Positions 7,231 to 15,337 of a stretch of DNA of 19,476 nt are shown here, one piece after another. Under the pieces are notes generated by a model. That model was not told the DNA's origin. It saw nothing but the letters and a program-made list of their open reading frames with translations, and ran no database searches. The DNA lies in contig JACNFQ010000007.1 of the NCBI GenBank assembly GCA_014384545.1, positions 1 to 19,476 of the forward strand, given 5' to 3'. Within the stretch, counting starts at the first letter, position 1. The number at the start of each line of letters is the position of its first letter. The DNA is from a bacterium. Its GTDB lineage: Bacteria > UBP7 > UBA6624. A program made the position numbers and the translations under genes.

Positions 7231-7241
7231 CCATATAATGG
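7231..7241. promoter_or_regulatory. Near-symmetric -10 element between divergent ZnuA-like and beta-propeller genes
   Basis: The segment CCATATAATGG has palindromic arms CCAT/ATGG around an AT core. On the plus strand it gives a perfect TATAAT at 7234-7239, placing the transcription start about 9 nt before the ATG at 7255; that gene has no ribosome binding site. On the minus strand it offers ATTATA or TATATG. No -35 consensus is visible 16-18 bp upstream of the TATAAT (the sequence there is ATCCAC). Confidence 0.5.
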
Positions 7242-7254
7242 TCGGGTTGCACTT

Positions 7255-10200
7255 ATGAAAGCACGACACTTTTCTTTGATTATCTTGACCTTCGTGGTCG
7301 CCTTCTCGGCTTGTGGTGGAGGTTCGTCTTCACCCCAAACCAACCAGTCTGAAGAGGGCGGAACGGGTGGTGGAAGTGGACAGGATCAAGGATCCGCCAG
7401 TCCGTTGGTTGCCTTCCCAGCGACCAGCACCCCCAACCCAGGCTCAATCGTCTTTTTGGAAGCGTCTGCCAACCAAGTTGACAACATCGTCTTTGAGTGG
7501 TCAAGTGACTGTTTGAATGGCTCTTTTTATCCTGATAAGTTTGGACAAGTCATTACCGAGGGTGCAGATACAAAGAGCATCGTTTGGTTCCAAACGCCTA
7601 ACACAACAGACCGAACTTGTCAGATTCGTGTGGATGGAGAAAGCCCCACCAGCTCTTATTCGGGCACCTTGCCCAGTGGTGTAACGACAAGATCTCTCAT
7701 ATCCACGGATTGGGTCTCTTTTCAGGGAAGCCCCAACAATACAGGACGCACGTCTCAAACCGAGTTAGGACCTACACCCGCTCAACTCGGGCAGGTCTGG
7801 AAAGTCCCTGGTGGAAATGTCTCTAGTGTCTCCCCCGCTCTTTCGGTCCAAGGCGCTGGTGGCCGCGTCGTTTTGGGAGACTTATCAGGGCTCGTTCGGA
7901 CTTTTGACGCCGTCAATGGAACCCCTCTTTGGACAACCCCCCTCCAAGACAGAATGGTCGGAAATCCCATCATTGGGGATGCCACCGTACTCGTGGCTGC
8001 CTCTAATGGAGCTATCAAAGCACTAGATCTTTTTACGGGGAATGAAGTTTGGACGAGCAATATTGGGAACCGCATTGAAGGAACTCCTGCCTACGCTTTT
8101 GGCTTGCTGTCGGTGGGGACACTAGAGGGACAGGTCTTTACATTGACCACAGGGACTTTTGCGACGAGTGGTGCCGAAAGAGTTCTTTGGAATGCCCAAC
8201 CCGAAGAGGGGGGGCGATTCGTTGCCCCGTTGACTATTTTTGATGGTATTGAGGCAAGTAATCCGTCTCTTTCGGATCTCTCTAATGCGACTGTTTTTGG
8301 AGGTTCAGACAAAGGGTTTTTCTATGGGTGGGATCTGTCTACAGGGGAGGAAGTTTTCAAGCAGTTCCTCGGCAGTGCTATTTCGTCGGCACCTGCAGTT
8401 TTTCAGGTGGGTTCCGACCCCGCTGTCGCTGTAGGGACAGAAGATGGTAATGTCTGGTTGTTCAAGGCAACCCCCCCTTATGGTCCTTTAGGCACAACAA
8501 ACCCCATCTTTACCAGCAACTCTCCCGTAAGAACAGCTCCTCTTTTTCACAATGGAGAACTCTATTTCTTCCTAAGAGATAGCCGCATATTCTCAATAGA
8601 CCCCTTTACAGGAGACCTTATCTCTTCTACATTTATCCCCGAGGCGAGTCCCGATGCAGAGAATCTCCAATGTGCTCCTACACCTGCTGCGGCTCAGAGC
8701 CCCACTGATGTGCCTTATCTTTACCTTTCTTGCCATGAACTGATTCTCAATCCAGATCCCTTGGCTCCTTTTGCCACAGCGCGTGGTTTGCTCCTTATTC
8801 TCTCTAAGAATCTCATTACAGGAAATGTAGAAGAACTCGCCAGATACCCCATCGGTACATTCCAGTTTGACGGAGGGGGAAATACCCCCAGTGACCCTAT
8901 CGTTTCCTCTCCGGGGATTATGGCGGGTAAAGTCTTTTTTACGGCGAGTGATGGCTCTCTTTATGCTCTAGGCACCCCCCCCGATACCGGTGCTTTTGGG
9001 GCAACTCCCTCCACTTGGGTTTCGAAACGAGGAGACAGTGCTGGAACGGGATACTGTTGTTCTGTAGATAGTGGTACTCCGGGTATTGGAACACTCCAAG
9101 AGAAATGGACCTACCAGATGTCTGGACCGATTACAGGTTCTCCCTCCTTGGCAAACGGCGTATTGTGGGTAGGTGACCTCAATGGCAACTTGGTGGGGAT
9201 TCGAGCAGCCGATGGGATGTTTCGATTCCAATGGACAGGCTTCAACGAGATTGGTGCCACCCCTCTGTTGTTAGAAGATGGGTTGGTTTGGACGACTGGA
9301 TTATCAGGAATGGGTTCCATTCTCCAAGTGGATGGCGACCGCATTACCGAGTTGGGTAAGGTGCGGACTGCGTTCTTGGATCGCTTGACCCAAGGGCAAG
9401 GAAGGGATTCTCTCAATCAAGGGACTCAAGTCATGCGTTTTGTGACCTCTCTTTCTGGTGCATACGACCCCCAACTGCGTGCCTTGTTTACCCCTATGGT
9501 CAACGATTGCCAATTCTCTTCCAATGCCTTTAGCGAGTGTGATGGATCCCATTGGGAAAACTCTCAAAACGACCAGATGAATCGCACCGATGACTTGATG
9601 ATTGCTATCTTCAATCTAAACAACCCCAACAACATCTCCATGATCCAATTGAACCCTAGTTTCTCGTTGGAAAATGGAGAGATGTTCTCAACGAGTTTGG
9701 GGTTACACCATTTCAACGGGGCTTCCTATCTTGTAGCAGGATTTACAGACCAAAATGGAGCTGGGCATGTAGAAGGCTGGGATGTGACGGACCCTTTTAA
9801 CCCTACTTCTCTTTGGGGAGGAGCCACATTGAACTTAGGTGGAGGGTTCGTGCCAAGTGGTGTTCCAACCTTCATTGACAACTTTGTCGTGATTGGCACC
9901 CGTGACGATAACAATATCGCTCCTGGCACCGTTTTTGTTTACGACCTGACCGACCCAGGTCCCCCCTTAGCTGTTTCACAATCTGTTGACGCCGGAGGTA
10001 TTGGGAATGCAATTTCTGTTTCTTTCAATCCATCATCCAACCAAGGCTTTCTCTTCATCCCCATTACAACGGGCCGCTTGATTGCTCAACCCTACCGCAT
10101 TCAGGGTGGCGTCTTTTCCTTTTCTGGAACGACTGCTGTTCCTTGGATTCAGTCCGCGAACGACTTCATCCGTTCGGCTCCGGGTATTGATTTGGAAAGT

Positions 10201-10383
10201 GGTGTCGTTTATATTGGGAGTGATGATGGAAATCTTTACCGATACGAACGAGACTCTGGTTTCGATTTGGCGGGCACTTTCCAAGCAAATGGACCGATTA
10301 TTGCCTCACCCATCATCGTAGGTGGGTATTTGGTCGTTGCCGATTACACGGGACTCATCACCGTTCTCGGACCTGGAACCTGA
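7255..10383 (+). CDS. Large PQQ-repeat beta-propeller lipoprotein
   Basis: A 1042-residue secreted lipoprotein. The signal peptide MKARHFSLIILTFVVAFSAC ends in Cys20 and is followed by a Gly/Ser-rich linker (about 21-48). The body holds repeated beta-propeller strands of the PQQ/BamB type, recognisable by GDLSGLVRTFDAVNGTPLW, ASNGAIKALDLFTGNEVW, GSDKGFFYGWDLSTGEEVF, GDLNGNLVGIRAADGMFRF and, near the C-terminus, GSDDGNLYRYERDSG. The blocks fall into two groups, at about residues 160-590 and 600-1040. Each group opens with a similar phrase (VSFQGSPNNTGRTSQTELG near 153 and VSKRGDSAGTGYCC near 589), suggesting two propellers in tandem. It is much longer than BamB (about 390 residues), so outer-membrane assembly is not implied. 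No quinoprotein catalytic residues can be assigned. It is expressed alone and divergent from the ZnuA-like gene; function unknown. Confidence 0.85.
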   Translation: MKARHFSLIILTFVVAFSACGGGSSSPQTNQSEEGGTGGGSGQDQGSASPLVAFPATSTPNPGSIVFLEASANQVDNIVFEWSSDCLNGSFYPDKFGQVITEGADTKSIVWFQTPNTTDRTCQIRVDGESPTSSYSGTLPSGVTTRSLISTDWVSFQGSPNNTGRTSQTELGPTPAQLGQVWKVPGGNVSSVSPALSVQGAGGRVVLGDLSGLVRTFDAVNGTPLWTTPLQDRMVGNPIIGDATVLVAASNGAIKALDLFTGNEVWTSNIGNRIEGTPAYAFGLLSVGTLEGQVFTLTTGTFATSGAERVLWNAQPEEGGRFVAPLTIFDGIEASNPSLSDLSNATVFGGSDKGFFYGWDLSTGEEVFKQFLGSAISSAPAVFQVGSDPAVAVGTEDGNVWLFKATPPYGPLGTTNPIFTSNSPVRTAPLFHNGELYFFLRDSRIFSIDPFTGDLISSTFIPEASPDAENLQCAPTPAAAQSPTDVPYLYLSCHELILNPDPLAPFATARGLLLILSKNLITGNVEELARYPIGTFQFDGGGNTPSDPIVSSPGIMAGKVFFTASDGSLYALGTPPDTGAFGATPSTWVSKRGDSAGTGYCCSVDSGTPGIGTLQEKWTYQMSGPITGSPSLANGVLWVGDLNGNLVGIRAADGMFRFQWTGFNEIGATPLLLEDGLVWTTGLSGMGSILQVDGDRITELGKVRTAFLDRLTQGQGRDSLNQGTQVMRFVTSLSGAYDPQLRALFTPMVNDCQFSSNAFSECDGSHWENSQNDQMNRTDDLMIAIFNLNNPNNISMIQLNPSFSLENGEMFSTSLGLHHFNGASYLVAGFTDQNGAGHVEGWDVTDPFNPTSLWGGATLNLGGGFVPSGVPTFIDNFVVIGTRDDNNIAPGTVFVYDLTDPGPPLAVSQSVDAGGIGNAISVSFNPSSNQGFLFIPITTGRLIAQPYRIQGGVFSFSGTTAVPWIQSANDFIRSAPGIDLESGVVYIGSDDGNLYRYERDSGFDLAGTFQANGPIIASPIIVGGYLVVADYTGLITVLGPGT

Positions 10384-10393
10384 CTCCTTGCCC

Positions 10394-10466
10394 GCCAGCG
10401 TAGCTCAGAGGGTAGAGCGGCGGTTTTGTAAACCGTAGGTCGGGGGTTCGAATCCCTCCGCTGGCT
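10394..10466 (+). tRNA. tRNA-Thr (anticodon TGT)
   Basis: The cloverleaf folds fully. Acceptor stem GCCAGCG pairs with CGCTGGC and the discriminator is T. The D stem is GCTC/GAGC. The anticodon stem GCGGT/ACCGT (one G-T pair) encloses the loop TTTGTAA, giving anticodon TGT, which reads ACA. The T arm GGGGG-TTCGAAT-CCCTC has one G-T pair. The 3' CCA is not encoded. It lies 10 bp after the lipoprotein stop and its 3' end directly abuts mutL coding sequence. Confidence 0.97.
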
Positions 10467-10529
10467 TCTTTACCTCGTATCCAGCCTCTTCAGGCTGAAG
10501 ATATTGCCCGCATCGCCGCTGGAGAGATT

Positions 10530-12038
10530 GTGGACCGTCCAGCGAGTGCGCTAAAGGAGCTCATTGAGAACAGCATTGACGCCCATGCAACCCAAATCGA
10601 TCTTTTCCTGGCCGAAGGTGGCGTACAGGAGATGCGCGTGGTTGATAACGGTGATGGAATCCACCCTGACGACTTTCCTCTATTGGCGACCTCCCATGCA
10701 ACAAGCAAGATTCGTCATATCGGTGATCTTGAGTTTGCTTCTACTCTTGGTTTTAGGGGAGAGGCACTCCACGCCCTATCGGTAGTAAGTACATTGCGTA
10801 TTCGGAGCCGTCGAGACGGGTTCTCAGGGATGGAAGCTTCTTTTTCGGGAGGCGAGGCGACCGAGATTCTTCCTGTGGGCATCACCAAAGGCACCGTCGT
10901 TATCGTCCAGGACCTCTTCCATTCTCTCCCTGCTCGCCTCCGCTTTCTGGGTTCTTCCTCGGAGGAAGCAGCACGATGTAGAAAGGTCGTTCTTGACCAC
11001 CTATTAGCCCATCCCCAAATCGCTTTTACCCTGAAGCACGGCAACCGAACGTTGCTCCGTTCTGGGGGGAATAACCACCTACCTGACTTGGCGTCCTTGT
11101 CTTGGGGGCAAGAAGTAGCTGCCTGTGCATTGCCCATTGAGATCAAGGGAGAGGAGTGGGCTTTGAGCGGTCTCTTGACGCGTCCAGACCACGGTATTCG
11201 TGGCAAGAAAGGGCTCCATGTTTCGGTAAATGGACGACCTGTCTCCATGCCAGGAATCAACGCAGGTTTGAAAAAAGCTTGTTCGGGATGGATGGGCGAT
11301 GGACGATCGCCCCAAGCCATTCTCCGGTTTACCGTACCTGCCGACAGAGTGGATGTGAATGTTCATCCTACAAAGTCCCGTGTCGCTTTGCGTGTGGAAG
11401 GATGGTCGGATCTCTTGATTCAAGAAACACGCAAGAGTTTGACCTCCTTGTTGGGACTCCCCTCTCTCTCTTTGGGCGGAGAGATTGAGCAGCGCCACCT
11501 TCCTCTAGACAAGCCTGTGGGATACTTAGGAATCGTATTTGGGACTTTTTTGGTCTTTACACAAGAGGACGAACTGATTCTCTTGGATGGACATGCCGCC
11601 AGCGAACGCGTTCTTTATGAAGAGTTGGGCGCTCAAGCTCCACCAGCTGCTCAGCCCCTTCTTTCCCCGATTGAGACTCCCCTCCCCATCCAGGTGTCCC
11701 ACCGCCGTGCACTTTGGAAGAGATTGGGGATTCTGTGGGAAGAACACCCGACTCATTGGCTGGTAACTGCGCTCCCGCCCCATATCCCTGCCCATGCTTT
11801 GTCAATCACCGATGCAGAGGAAGACGAACGAGCAGAAGACTTTAGGGAATCCCTTCGGTCTGGAGCCTGCCGAGGGTCATGGCGCGGGGGAATGGAGATG
11901 AATTCCGCCCTTGCTCAGTCTCTTTGGAACGGTTGGATTCGGTGCCAGGACCCATGGACCTGTCCCCACGGGAGAAGAGTCGCTCTGCGGTTACAGAGAG
12001 ATGATGCCGAACGGCTCTTTCAGAGGAAAACGGACTAG
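10530..12038 (+). CDS. mutL: DNA mismatch repair protein MutL
   Basis: 502 residues from the first canonical start (GTG 10530). Homology begins earlier: in the same frame 10473-10529 encodes PRIQPLQAEDIARIAAGEI, the normal MutL N-terminus, preceded by TTA at 10470 where Met is expected. The GHKL ATPase domain is complete: ENSIDA, DNGDGI, ATSHATSKI, GFRGEALHAL, GTVVIVQDLFHSLPARLRFL and VNVHPTKSRV. A short linker leads to the C-terminal dimerisation domain with DGHAASERVLYE (usual DQHA-xx-E-xxxx-E), ACR and CPHGRR. These fit the endonuclease-type MutL of organisms without MutH, though the Gln-to-Gly change in the first motif is unusual. MutL couples MutS mismatch recognition to strand removal. 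At about 520 residues it is short for the family. tRNA-Thr lies directly upstream, tdh 8 bp downstream. Confidence 0.93.
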   Translation: MDRPASALKELIENSIDAHATQIDLFLAEGGVQEMRVVDNGDGIHPDDFPLLATSHATSKIRHIGDLEFASTLGFRGEALHALSVVSTLRIRSRRDGFSGMEASFSGGEATEILPVGITKGTVVIVQDLFHSLPARLRFLGSSSEEAARCRKVVLDHLLAHPQIAFTLKHGNRTLLRSGGNNHLPDLASLSWGQEVAACALPIEIKGEEWALSGLLTRPDHGIRGKKGLHVSVNGRPVSMPGINAGLKKACSGWMGDGRSPQAILRFTVPADRVDVNVHPTKSRVALRVEGWSDLLIQETRKSLTSLLGLPSLSLGGEIEQRHLPLDKPVGYLGIVFGTFLVFTQEDELILLDGHAASERVLYEELGAQAPPAAQPLLSPIETPLPIQVSHRRALWKRLGILWEEHPTHWLVTALPPHIPAHALSITDAEEDERAEDFRESLRSGACRGSWRGGMEMNSALAQSLWNGWIRCQDPWTCPHGRRVALRLQRDDAERLFQRKTD

Positions 12039-12046
12039 AATCCCGT

Positions 12047-13099
12047 TTGAAAGCACTCTCAAAAAACGAGCGAGGGAAAGGTTTTTCCCTCGTGAATCAA
12101 CCTGTTCGGTCTCCTCTCCCTGACGAGGTCGTCCTGAAGGTGCTCGTTTCCACGATTTGTGGCTCTGATCTTCATCTGTGGGAATGGAATGATTGGGCTG
12201 ATGGATTTGTCGGAAGCCTCCCATTGGGGGTGGGGCACGAAATGGCAGGGGAAGTGGTGGATAGAGGAGGTCATGTTGAAGGACTTTCAATAGGAGCGCA
12301 AGTGAGCGTAGAAACCCACTTTTGGTGTGGCTCGTGTGCCACCTGTCAAAGGGGGCTGTTTCATCTTTGTGCTGCCGGAGGTATTCTGGGATTTCATCAT
12401 GATGGAGCATTCGCTGAATATGTAACCGTTCCCGCAAGGAACTGTTGGGGTGCGAAAGAGGGAGAAAACCCCCTTACAACCAGCCTAAAAGAACCCTTTG
12501 GGAACGCGGTTCAAACATGTGATGTTCAACCCTTGGAGGGTCGACCCACCTTGATTACCGGTGCAGGACCTCTTGGATTGATGACTGTGATGGCTGCAAA
12601 AGCGAGGGGAGCCTACCCCTTGATTGTCAGCGAGCCGAGAAGTGAAAGGAGAGAAAAAGCCTCCATGTTGGGAGCAGATATCCTTCTAGACCCCTCATCC
12701 GACTCCCTACCGGAGGCTGTATGGGAAGCGACTGAAGGAGAAGGGGCAGAAGTTCTGCTAGAGCTATCTGGAAATGCGGATGCTCTCCGAAACGGTATGG
12801 CTGCTTTGGCTCCTGGAGGAGATATTGCCCTCCTAGGGCTTCCTGTACGTTCCGTTGAGATGTCCTTGAACGAGGATGTGATCTTTAAGGGAGCAACGAT
12901 TAGAGGGATTACGGGTCGTTTGGTTTGGGAAACATGGAAAGAGGTTGACAGACTCATTCACCACCAACGAGTAGACCCCTCTATTCTCGTTACCCATCAG
13001 TTCCCTTTAGAGGAACATGAGGAAGCTTTTCATTTGATGGAAAGGGGAGTTTCTGGGAAGATTGCATTCCTCCCCCACGGAGAAATCATTGATGAATAA
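12047..13099 (+). CDS. tdh: L-threonine 3-dehydrogenase
   Basis: A 350-residue zinc-dependent medium-chain dehydrogenase (E. coli Tdh has 341) that oxidises L-threonine to 2-amino-3-ketobutyrate with NAD. The start is TTG at 12047, supported by the family opening MKALSK; no clear ribosome binding site is seen. Catalytic zinc ligands are present in STICGSDLHLWEWNDWA (Cys) and LGVGHEMAGEVV (His-Glu). The four structural-zinc cysteines are in CGSCATCQRGLFHLC. The nucleotide-binding loop is ITGAGPLGLMTVMAAKARGA. The segment EPFGNAVQT is the Tdh signature that separates it from other alcohol dehydrogenases. The gene overlaps kbl by 8 bp, forming the classical tdh-kbl threonine degradation pair. 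Because kbl has an internal stop, this organism may accumulate the unstable ketobutyrate product, which decarboxylates to aminoacetone. Confidence 0.95.
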   Translation: MKALSKNERGKGFSLVNQPVRSPLPDEVVLKVLVSTICGSDLHLWEWNDWADGFVGSLPLGVGHEMAGEVVDRGGHVEGLSIGAQVSVETHFWCGSCATCQRGLFHLCAAGGILGFHHDGAFAEYVTVPARNCWGAKEGENPLTTSLKEPFGNAVQTCDVQPLEGRPTLITGAGPLGLMTVMAAKARGAYPLIVSEPRSERREKASMLGADILLDPSSDSLPEAVWEATEGEGAEVLLELSGNADALRNGMAALAPGGDIALLGLPVRSVEMSLNEDVIFKGATIRGITGRLVWETWKEVDRLIHHQRVDPSILVTHQFPLEEHEEAFHLMERGVSGKIAFLPHGEIIDE

Positions 13100-14318
13100 T
13101 GAACTAAGGGCTCTCTTGGCTACCGAGCTATCTGCCATCAAGAGGGCTGGAACTTGGAAAGAAGAACGCCTTTTACAAGGGAAGCAGGGCACAGAGATTT
13201 CTGTAGGAGGAGAGAGGGTCCTTAACTTCTGTGCAAACAACTATCTAGGACTTGCCAACCACCCACGAGTATGTGCAGCGGCGAAAGCAGGATTAGAGAA
13301 ATGGGGATATGGTATGAGCAGTGTCCGGTTTATCTGCGGTACCCAAGAAGTACATAAGGAACTTGAGCAACGCCTATCTGCTTTTTTGGGGACCGAAGAT
13401 ACAGTTCTTTATGTCGCCTGTTTTGATGCCAATGGAGGGCTCTTCGAACCCTTGTTGGGGAAGGACGACGGTATTGTGACTGCCAGCCTTAACCACGCCA
13501 GTGTCATTGATGGGATTCGCTTATGTAAGGCAAAGAGGTACATCTATTCCCATAGCGACTTGGATGACTTGGTTGCCAAACTCTCGGAGGCGCGCGCTGA
13601 TGGGGCTAGGCGTCTCGTTGTGGCAACTGATGGGGTATTTAGTATGGATGGTGACATCGCTCCTGTAGGGGAGATTCTTGAGCATGTACGTGCTTTTGAC
13701 GCTCTGTTGATGGTTGATGATAGCCATGCGACAGGCTTTGTGGGTGCTAAAGGCAGGGGTACACCCGAAGCGGGAGGTGTCCATGGAGAGGTCGATATCT
13801 TGACTTCCACTTTGGGAAAGGCTCTGGGTGGTGCCTATGGAGGATTTTCGCGTGGGTAGCTAGATATTATTGAGCTGCTCCGACAACGTAGGCGCCTCCA
13901 TCTCTTCAGCCATACCTTAGCTCCTGTCGTCGCAGCAGCTTCTCTTGCTGTACTTGATATTCTGGAAGGAGATGATAGCCCGTTGGCTTCTCTCCAAGAG
14001 AATACGTTTCGCTTTAGGGAAGGGATGGAAAAGGCGGGCTTTATCGTTCGGCCTGGAACGCATCCCATCGTCCCCATTATGCTCTACAGTGCTTCCTTGG
14101 CGCAGAGGTTTTCCCGCGCACTTCTCAAGGAGGGCATCTATGTGATTGGTTTCTCCTATCCCGTCGTTCCCAAGAACGAGGCTCGGATTCGTGTCCAACT
14201 CTCCGCAGCTCATACCCATGCCGAAATCGACCGCGCCGTTATCGCTTTCCAGAAAGTAGGAAAGACTATGGGTGTGTCAAACAAGTCCCAAGATGACCTC
14301 TTGCGCTGGGAAGATTAG
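13092..14318 (+). pseudogene. kbl: 2-amino-3-ketobutyrate CoA ligase, interrupted by an in-frame amber codon
   Basis: Kbl (glycine C-acetyltransferase) uses PLP and CoA to split 2-amino-3-ketobutyrate into glycine and acetyl-CoA. Start ATG 13092, with GGAG 8 nt upstream. Codons 1-255 give a near-perfect N-terminal part: LNFCANNYLGLANHP, SVRFICGTQEVHKELE, ATDGVFSMDGDIAP, DDSHATGFVG and TSTLGKALGGAYGG with the PLP lysine at residue 243. Codon 256 is TAG (13857-13859). Without any frame change the protein then continues LDIIELLRQRRRLHLFSHTLAP, then GIYVIGFSYPVVPKNEARIR, to a final TAG at 14316-14318. Read through, it would be 408 residues (E. coli 398). The truncated 255-residue product lacks the C-terminal domain. 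Possible causes are a recent nonsense mutation, sequencing error, or readthrough. efp and mutL end in TAG, so TAG is a normal stop here. The end overlaps the convergent pilin-like gene by 4 bp. Confidence 0.9.
14209..14237 (+). repeat. 29-bp segment of kbl, copied at 15519-15547 (28/29 identical)
   Basis: This stretch inside the 3' end of kbl encodes the residues AHTHAEIDRA. The same bases, with one mismatch and in the same orientation, occur 1310 bp downstream in a non-coding gap. The core of 23 bases is identical. Confidence 0.85.
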
Positions 14319-15337
14319 CGGAGGGGAGGAGGAATCGCCTCAGGTATTCCCGGCAAGAGCCAGAGAATAATACCGTCAGGATATCCATCTGGATTCCCTT
14401 TGAGGACATTGATCATTCCAGTCTGAGAATAAGCTGGGGATGTCGCAAGGACAACTTGAGGGAATCCCACTTCTAGGTCTTCCTTTTTTGAGATGACTTG
14501 TGGACGATTGGGCTCGCCTTCCCACAGGGCGAAACTATCAAAGCCGTTGGGGAAACAGTTCCCTTTCCAAGGTTCAAATCCCGCATCTCTATCTAAGCAA
14601 TGGAGCCGATCAGTGCCTTCGGTTCCCACACCTCCGTATACCCCCAAGACATAAGTGTCTAGACCCGTTCTCATTGTGGAGAATCGCCCTAGGGAGAGTT
14701 CTCCAAGAAACGCACGGTAGATGAATGAACCGGGTATCCAATCATCCGTTGCTGGATTCCCATCCCCCAAGAAATAGTAGGGGAGTCCTAAGGGGGAGAG
14801 GCTCCCCCCGCTTGGGTCTGTATCTTTGCCCGGAACATGTGGGTCAGAGAGAGCGTTCCCCATAACAACACCCTCACGACCCGGGTCCCCTTCTCCCTTA
14901 GGAGAGAGACACCCCCACCTCGGATCAAATCCTGTTTGGACACATGGCGTGGGGGGGATCGCACCCACTTCCCAAGACCAAAGCCAAAAAGCAGCCTTCT
15001 GTCTCTTTAGGAAGGGGTTGCTGGGATAGGTATCCAAGTATCCTTGACGCAAGAGCGGGTCTGGGAAGAGCTGTTTGGGGTATTGACAGTTGGGATCAAG
15101 CCTACAAGACCAAGAGGGTAGGTCTCCACCATGTATGTAGGAGGGATACTCTCCACGATTATCAGTAGCAAACCTCTCAAGGGCGACTTGGATAAGACGC
15201 AGTTGGATTTTCGCTTCAGCCTCCTTCTGGCTATCTAGCAGAGAGAGCCATTGAGCCAAAGCCCCATATCCAGAACAGATGACCGCCAAGAAGAAAAGAG
15301 CCCACAAAGCGACAGACCTCTGAGTGATCCGATGCAT
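14315..15337 (-). CDS. Pilin-like protein 2, without a prepilin leader
   Basis: A 340-residue protein from an ATG at 15337 with AAGGAGG 5 nt upstream. From about residue 38 it follows pilins 1 and 3 closely: a helix KEAEAKIQLRLIQVALERFA, then TDNRGEYPSYIHGG, GYLDTYPSNPF, CVQTGFDPRWGC, NALSDP, YYFLGDGNPATDDWIPGSFI, YVLGVYGGVGTEGTDRLHC and the terminal NPDGYPDGIILW. The N-terminus is different. Instead of the [10 protein letters not shown] cleavage site it has MHRITQRSVALWALFFLAVICSGYGALA, an ordinary hydrophobic anchor with neither the Gly-Phe junction nor Glu5. It therefore cannot be processed by prepilin peptidase in the usual way and is probably an inner-membrane-anchored paralog. A role in pilus assembly or regulation is inferred from context. 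The gene is convergent with kbl and overlaps it by 4 bp. Confidence 0.85.
   Translation of the reverse strand: MHRITQRSVALWALFFLAVICSGYGALAQWLSLLDSQKEAEAKIQLRLIQVALERFATDNRGEYPSYIHGGDLPSWSCRLDPNCQYPKQLFPDPLLRQGYLDTYPSNPFLKRQKAAFWLWSWEVGAIPPTPCVQTGFDPRWGCLSPKGEGDPGREGVVMGNALSDPHVPGKDTDPSGGSLSPLGLPYYFLGDGNPATDDWIPGSFIYRAFLGELSLGRFSTMRTGLDTYVLGVYGGVGTEGTDRLHCLDRDAGFEPWKGNCFPNGFDSFALWEGEPNRPQVISKKEDLEVGFPQVVLATSPAYSQTGMINVLKGNPDGYPDGIILWLLPGIPEAIPPPLR

Noticed and set aside
13857-13859. Genome-wide reassignment of TAG as a sense codon
   Set aside because: TAG ends efp, mutL, kbl and the GAF-like gene at positions expected from homology or gene spacing, so only a local event is plausible.
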